From UBA7916 sp036121365 (GTDB taxonomy: Bacteria; Pseudomonadota; Gammaproteobacteria; Comchoanobacterales; Comchoanobacteraceae): a DNA stretch of 64,000 nucleotides. The stretch lies in the NCBI GenBank assembly GCA_036121365.1, contig JAZAFR010000023.1, positions 4,091 through 68,090 on the forward strand, written 5' to 3'. The position numbers and the translations under genes were made by a program. The notes beneath the pieces were generated by a model. It saw only the letters and a list, made by a program, of their open reading frames with translations, was not told the origin of the DNA and made no database searches. Positions 62,153-64,000 of the stretch are shown in pieces; the stretch's first letter is position 1, and every line of letters starts with the position of its first letter.

Positions 62153-63202
62153 ATGAGCATTCAAAAAAAGCTTAGGTCAATTGCAGTCGATGTAATGACA
62201 GCAGAAGAGGGAATTAAGTCGGTCATCGATGCCATCATTGTGGTGTTAAAAAACGACAAAAATTTATTTATACACATGACGGGAAATCGATTGCTGATAG
62301 AAGAGGTTCTAGAGTCTTCGTATAGAAACTATTGGAGAGAGCTTAATCTACAGATACATCACACGGAGATCGGCATATTGCACAGTGATGATCCTGTATG
62401 GGCATTAAAACATAAGAGAGGATCATCAACACATTTGGCCGTTGACCTAGTACAACAAGGATATGCTCAAGCAGTAGTCAGCTGCGCCAATACCGGATCA
62501 TTGATGGCGATAAGCCGGTATAAGCTTAAAAGAATTAGCGGAGTAGAAAAACTCGCAATGGTCGGAAGTTTCCCAACGTACAACGAAAATGAAGATGTGT
62601 ATATCTGTGATGTTGGTGCAAGTTATGATTCAACGGCAGAGGATTTACTGTGCCAAGCAAGAATGACAACTGCCATGTTGAAAATTAATAATGAAGAGAG
62701 TCGACCCCGTGTTGCCATATTGAATATGGGAACAGAAGCAGTAAAGGGAAATATTCTTGTAAAACAGGCGATACGTTTATTCGAGCAGGATACACAGTTG
62801 AATTTTGTGGGTTCAATAGAAGGTCACGATATATTTAAGGGATTGGCAGACATTGTAATATGTGATGGCTTTGTCGGAAATTGTGTGTTGAAGTCCTGTG
62901 AAGGAACGGCAAATTTTGTGATGAATACAATAAGGGAGGCATGCTCAACGGATTCGTTCTCCAAAATAATAGGCAGCCTATTTAAAAATGTGATAAAAAG
63001 TAGGGCGCCCAAGTTAAACCCATCCCTAAGAAACGGCGGGTTGGTACTTGGTCTGAATGGCATAGTGATAAAAAGTCACGGCAGTGCAGACATGTTAGGC
63101 ATAAAGACAGCAATAGAGACGGCAGTCAGTGTAATAGGTAGTGAATATGGTCAAGCCCTTCAGGCACAGGTTAAAGAAAAGGAAGTAGAGCCAGCGCAAT
63201 AG
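62153..63202 (+). CDS. plsX: Phosphate acyltransferase PlsX, divergent
   Basis: Converts acyl-ACP to acyl-phosphate for the first step of phospholipid synthesis with PlsY. 349 residues, the usual size. The N-terminal signature D-x-M-G-G-D is changed to D-V-M-T-A-E, but later motifs remain: S-C-A-N-T-G-S-L-M-A near 118, C-D-V-G-A-S-Y near 158, L-N-M-G-T-E near 203, and C-D-G-F-V-G-N-C-V-L-K near 240. Identity is supported by position after rpmF. fabH and fabD, which normally follow, are absent from the remaining 800 bases. Confidence 0.88.
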   Translation: MSIQKKLRSIAVDVMTAEEGIKSVIDAIIVVLKNDKNLFIHMTGNRLLIEEVLESSYRNYWRELNLQIHHTEIGILHSDDPVWALKHKRGSSTHLAVDLVQQGYAQAVVSCANTGSLMAISRYKLKRISGVEKLAMVGSFPTYNENEDVYICDVGASYDSTAEDLLCQARMTTAMLKINNEESRPRVAILNMGTEAVKGNILVKQAIRLFEQDTQLNFVGSIEGHDIFKGLADIVICDGFVGNCVLKSCEGTANFVMNTIREACSTDSFSKIIGSLFKNVIKSRAPKLNPSLRNGGLVLGLNGIVIKSHGSADMLGIKTAIETAVSVIGSEYGQALQAQVKEKEVEPAQ

Positions 63203-63538
63203 CTATTCGAATCGAATCAAACGAGTGGGCAAGAACGTTTAGAGTCAGAAGATTTTCATTTCACCGTGCTATTTGTTAGAAAGCAACAGGGGCTGTTCTC
63301 AAATGTGATGATATCTATTTAAAACAGTCGCATTAAAATATGCAATTAAAATTATTAGAGTATATCAAGCATAAGTAAAAACATAGAAGAAACGAGTAAA
63401 GTTATCTTAACATCAGAGTCTTTTTAATGTTGGTTAATGCTTGTGCTCAGATAGAATCCATCAATTATTTTTATATTTTTTATGTAGGATAGATAATATT
63501 GTTCTATACAGTTTATGTCGCTTTGATGAGGTTACTAT
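63203..63538 (+). other. Spacer downstream of plsX
   Basis: About 335 bases of AT-rich sequence without a recognisable gene, terminator or RNA. It precedes the acidic-tail ORF, whose ribosome site (GAGG at 63528-63531) ends it. Confidence 0.35.
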
Positions 63539-64000
63539 GTGAGAGGAATTGTAAAATTATTTTTATTGACTTTAGCTTCCGTTGCAAAAAATCGAGGGTA
63601 TCGAACAGAAAGTGCAGTGTTACAAAAAATTGCGCATCATTATTCTATAAAATCATTAAAGTTTACAATCGCGTTAGGGCTTGCAGCAAAAGAAATAGAA
63701 TATATAGGTAGTGGAGCAGAAGGTGAGACTGCATATCATCCATCGATGGATAGCGAGAAAGATGAGAATGAAATTGAATTGAAGAAAAAAAATGAAGACA
63801 AGAACGAAGAAGAGGAAGACGAAGAAGACGAAGAAAAAGACGAAGAGGAAGGCGAAGAAGACGAAGAAGAGGACGAAGAGGAAGACGAAGAAGAGGAAGG
63901 CGAAGAAGACGAAGAAGAGGAAGGCGAAGAAGAGGATGAGGAGGAGAAAGGCGAAGAAGAGGATGAACAAGAGGAAGAAGATGTGTCAGAAGAAGAAATA
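63539..64000 (+). CDS. Protein with extreme Glu/Asp tail, 3' end outside window
   Basis: GTG at 63539 with GAGG seven bases upstream opens a frame that reaches the window edge (154 codons so far). In-frame TGA at 63527 rules out an earlier start. Residues 1-70 are folded-looking: a hydrophobic/basic start (R-G-I-V-K-L-F-L-L-T-L-A) then helices (S-A-V-L-Q-K-I-A-H-H-Y). From about 85 on the sequence is almost only E and D with a few K and G, and then V-S-E-E-E-I. Such acidic tails occur in eukaryotic histone chaperones and HMG proteins. Low-complexity DNA makes length variation likely. The tail as an effector trait is inference. Confidence 0.65.
   Translation, partial: MRGIVKLFLLTLASVAKNRGYRTESAVLQKIAHHYSIKSLKFTIALGLAAKEIEYIGSGAEGETAYHPSMDSEKDENEIELKKKNEDKNEEEEDEEDEEKDEEEGEEDEEEDEEEDEEEEGEEDEEEEGEEEDEEEKGEEEDEQEEEDVSEEEI
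63769..63990. repeat. GAAGAC/GAAGAG low-complexity tract
   Basis: Over 200 bases of irregular six- and nine-base units (GAAGAAGAC, GAAGAGGAA, GGCGAAGAA) encoding the acidic tail. Almost pure purine on the plus strand, prone to slippage. Confidence 0.9.

Noticed and set aside
63674..63970. Phe/Leu-rich minus-strand frame resembling a membrane protein
   Set aside because: It is the complement of the GAAGAC tract (TTC/CTC codons); the plus strand has the start, ribosome site and folded N-terminal part.
1..64000. CRISPR arrays, insertion sequences, integrase genes or rRNA
   Set aside because: No regularly spaced direct repeats, transposase motifs, tyrosine-recombinase motifs or rRNA stretches were seen; the tandem repeats present are within genes.

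Overview
The window is an AT-rich stretch of a gammaproteobacterial chromosome. Housekeeping genes identify the group: rsfS-rlmH-mrdA-rodA-mltB, orn-nnr-tsaE, rluC-rpmF-plsX, miaE, a CsiV-like gene and RNase R. An AddAB-type recombination pair (used by Coxiella instead of RecBCD), the 1.6-kresidue NAD-glutamate dehydrogenase, an ankyrin/U-box protein and several long, partly disordered or coiled-coil proteins without recognisable enzymatic domains point to a host-associated relative of Legionellales/Coxiellaceae. The genus cannot be fixed from sequence alone. The lifestyle assignment is inference.

Layout. 1-3776: C-terminal part of a giant ankyrin/U-box protein whose frame is already open at the window edge. 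4008-6043: comEC broken by two frameshifts. 6157-7298: a paired DUF1214/DUF1254 membrane gene set ending in a bidirectional terminator. 7381-12830: an accessory block on the minus strand with four proteins of effector-like make-up; two of them share a C-terminal tail motif, and one carries a tandem array of Thr-Pro-x-Arg, the cyclin-dependent kinase consensus. 13237-15961: GT25 glycosyltransferase, CsiV-like protein with a coupled micro-ORF, and MiaE. 16139-22148: addA/addB. 22411-24430: a protein with an SV40-like basic N-terminus and a tail-anchored small protein. 24761-26856: OmpR/PmrA-type two-component pair. 27043-31893: glutamate dehydrogenase. 31937-32446: glutathione-peroxidase fold lacking its peroxidatic cysteine. 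32505-32660: tRNA-Glu and tRNA-Ala behind one strong promoter. 32756-37186: gpmA, pepA, rnr. 37330-40062: marC plus a coiled-coil membrane protein. 40256-41980: TPR-methyltransferase fusion. 42046-47375: cell-elongation operon. 47532-50214: orn, nnr, tsaE, with queG absent and an apparent amiB relic after tsaE. 50742-51359: small outer-membrane barrel. 51603-54509: Bcp, a split histidine kinase/receiver pair, FkbM methyltransferase. 54608-58811: RNase E and an ABC-F ATPase. 59380-63202: unknown 125-residue protein, rluC, two small accessory ORFs behind a near-consensus promoter, rpmF, plsX. 63539 to the end: a GTG-started frame with a very long Glu/Asp tail that runs off the window.

The picture is a genome under reduction (broken comEC, missing queG and yceD, amiB relic, long empty spacers between genes that normally overlap) that nevertheless keeps accessory genes with good promoters and Shine-Dalgarno sites. 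The accessory proteins show features expected of proteins acting in a eukaryotic host: U-box, ankyrin repeats, a nuclear-localisation-like basic stretch, proline-directed kinase sites and an acidic histone-chaperone-like tail. No secretion machinery is encoded in the window, so effector status is inferred only.
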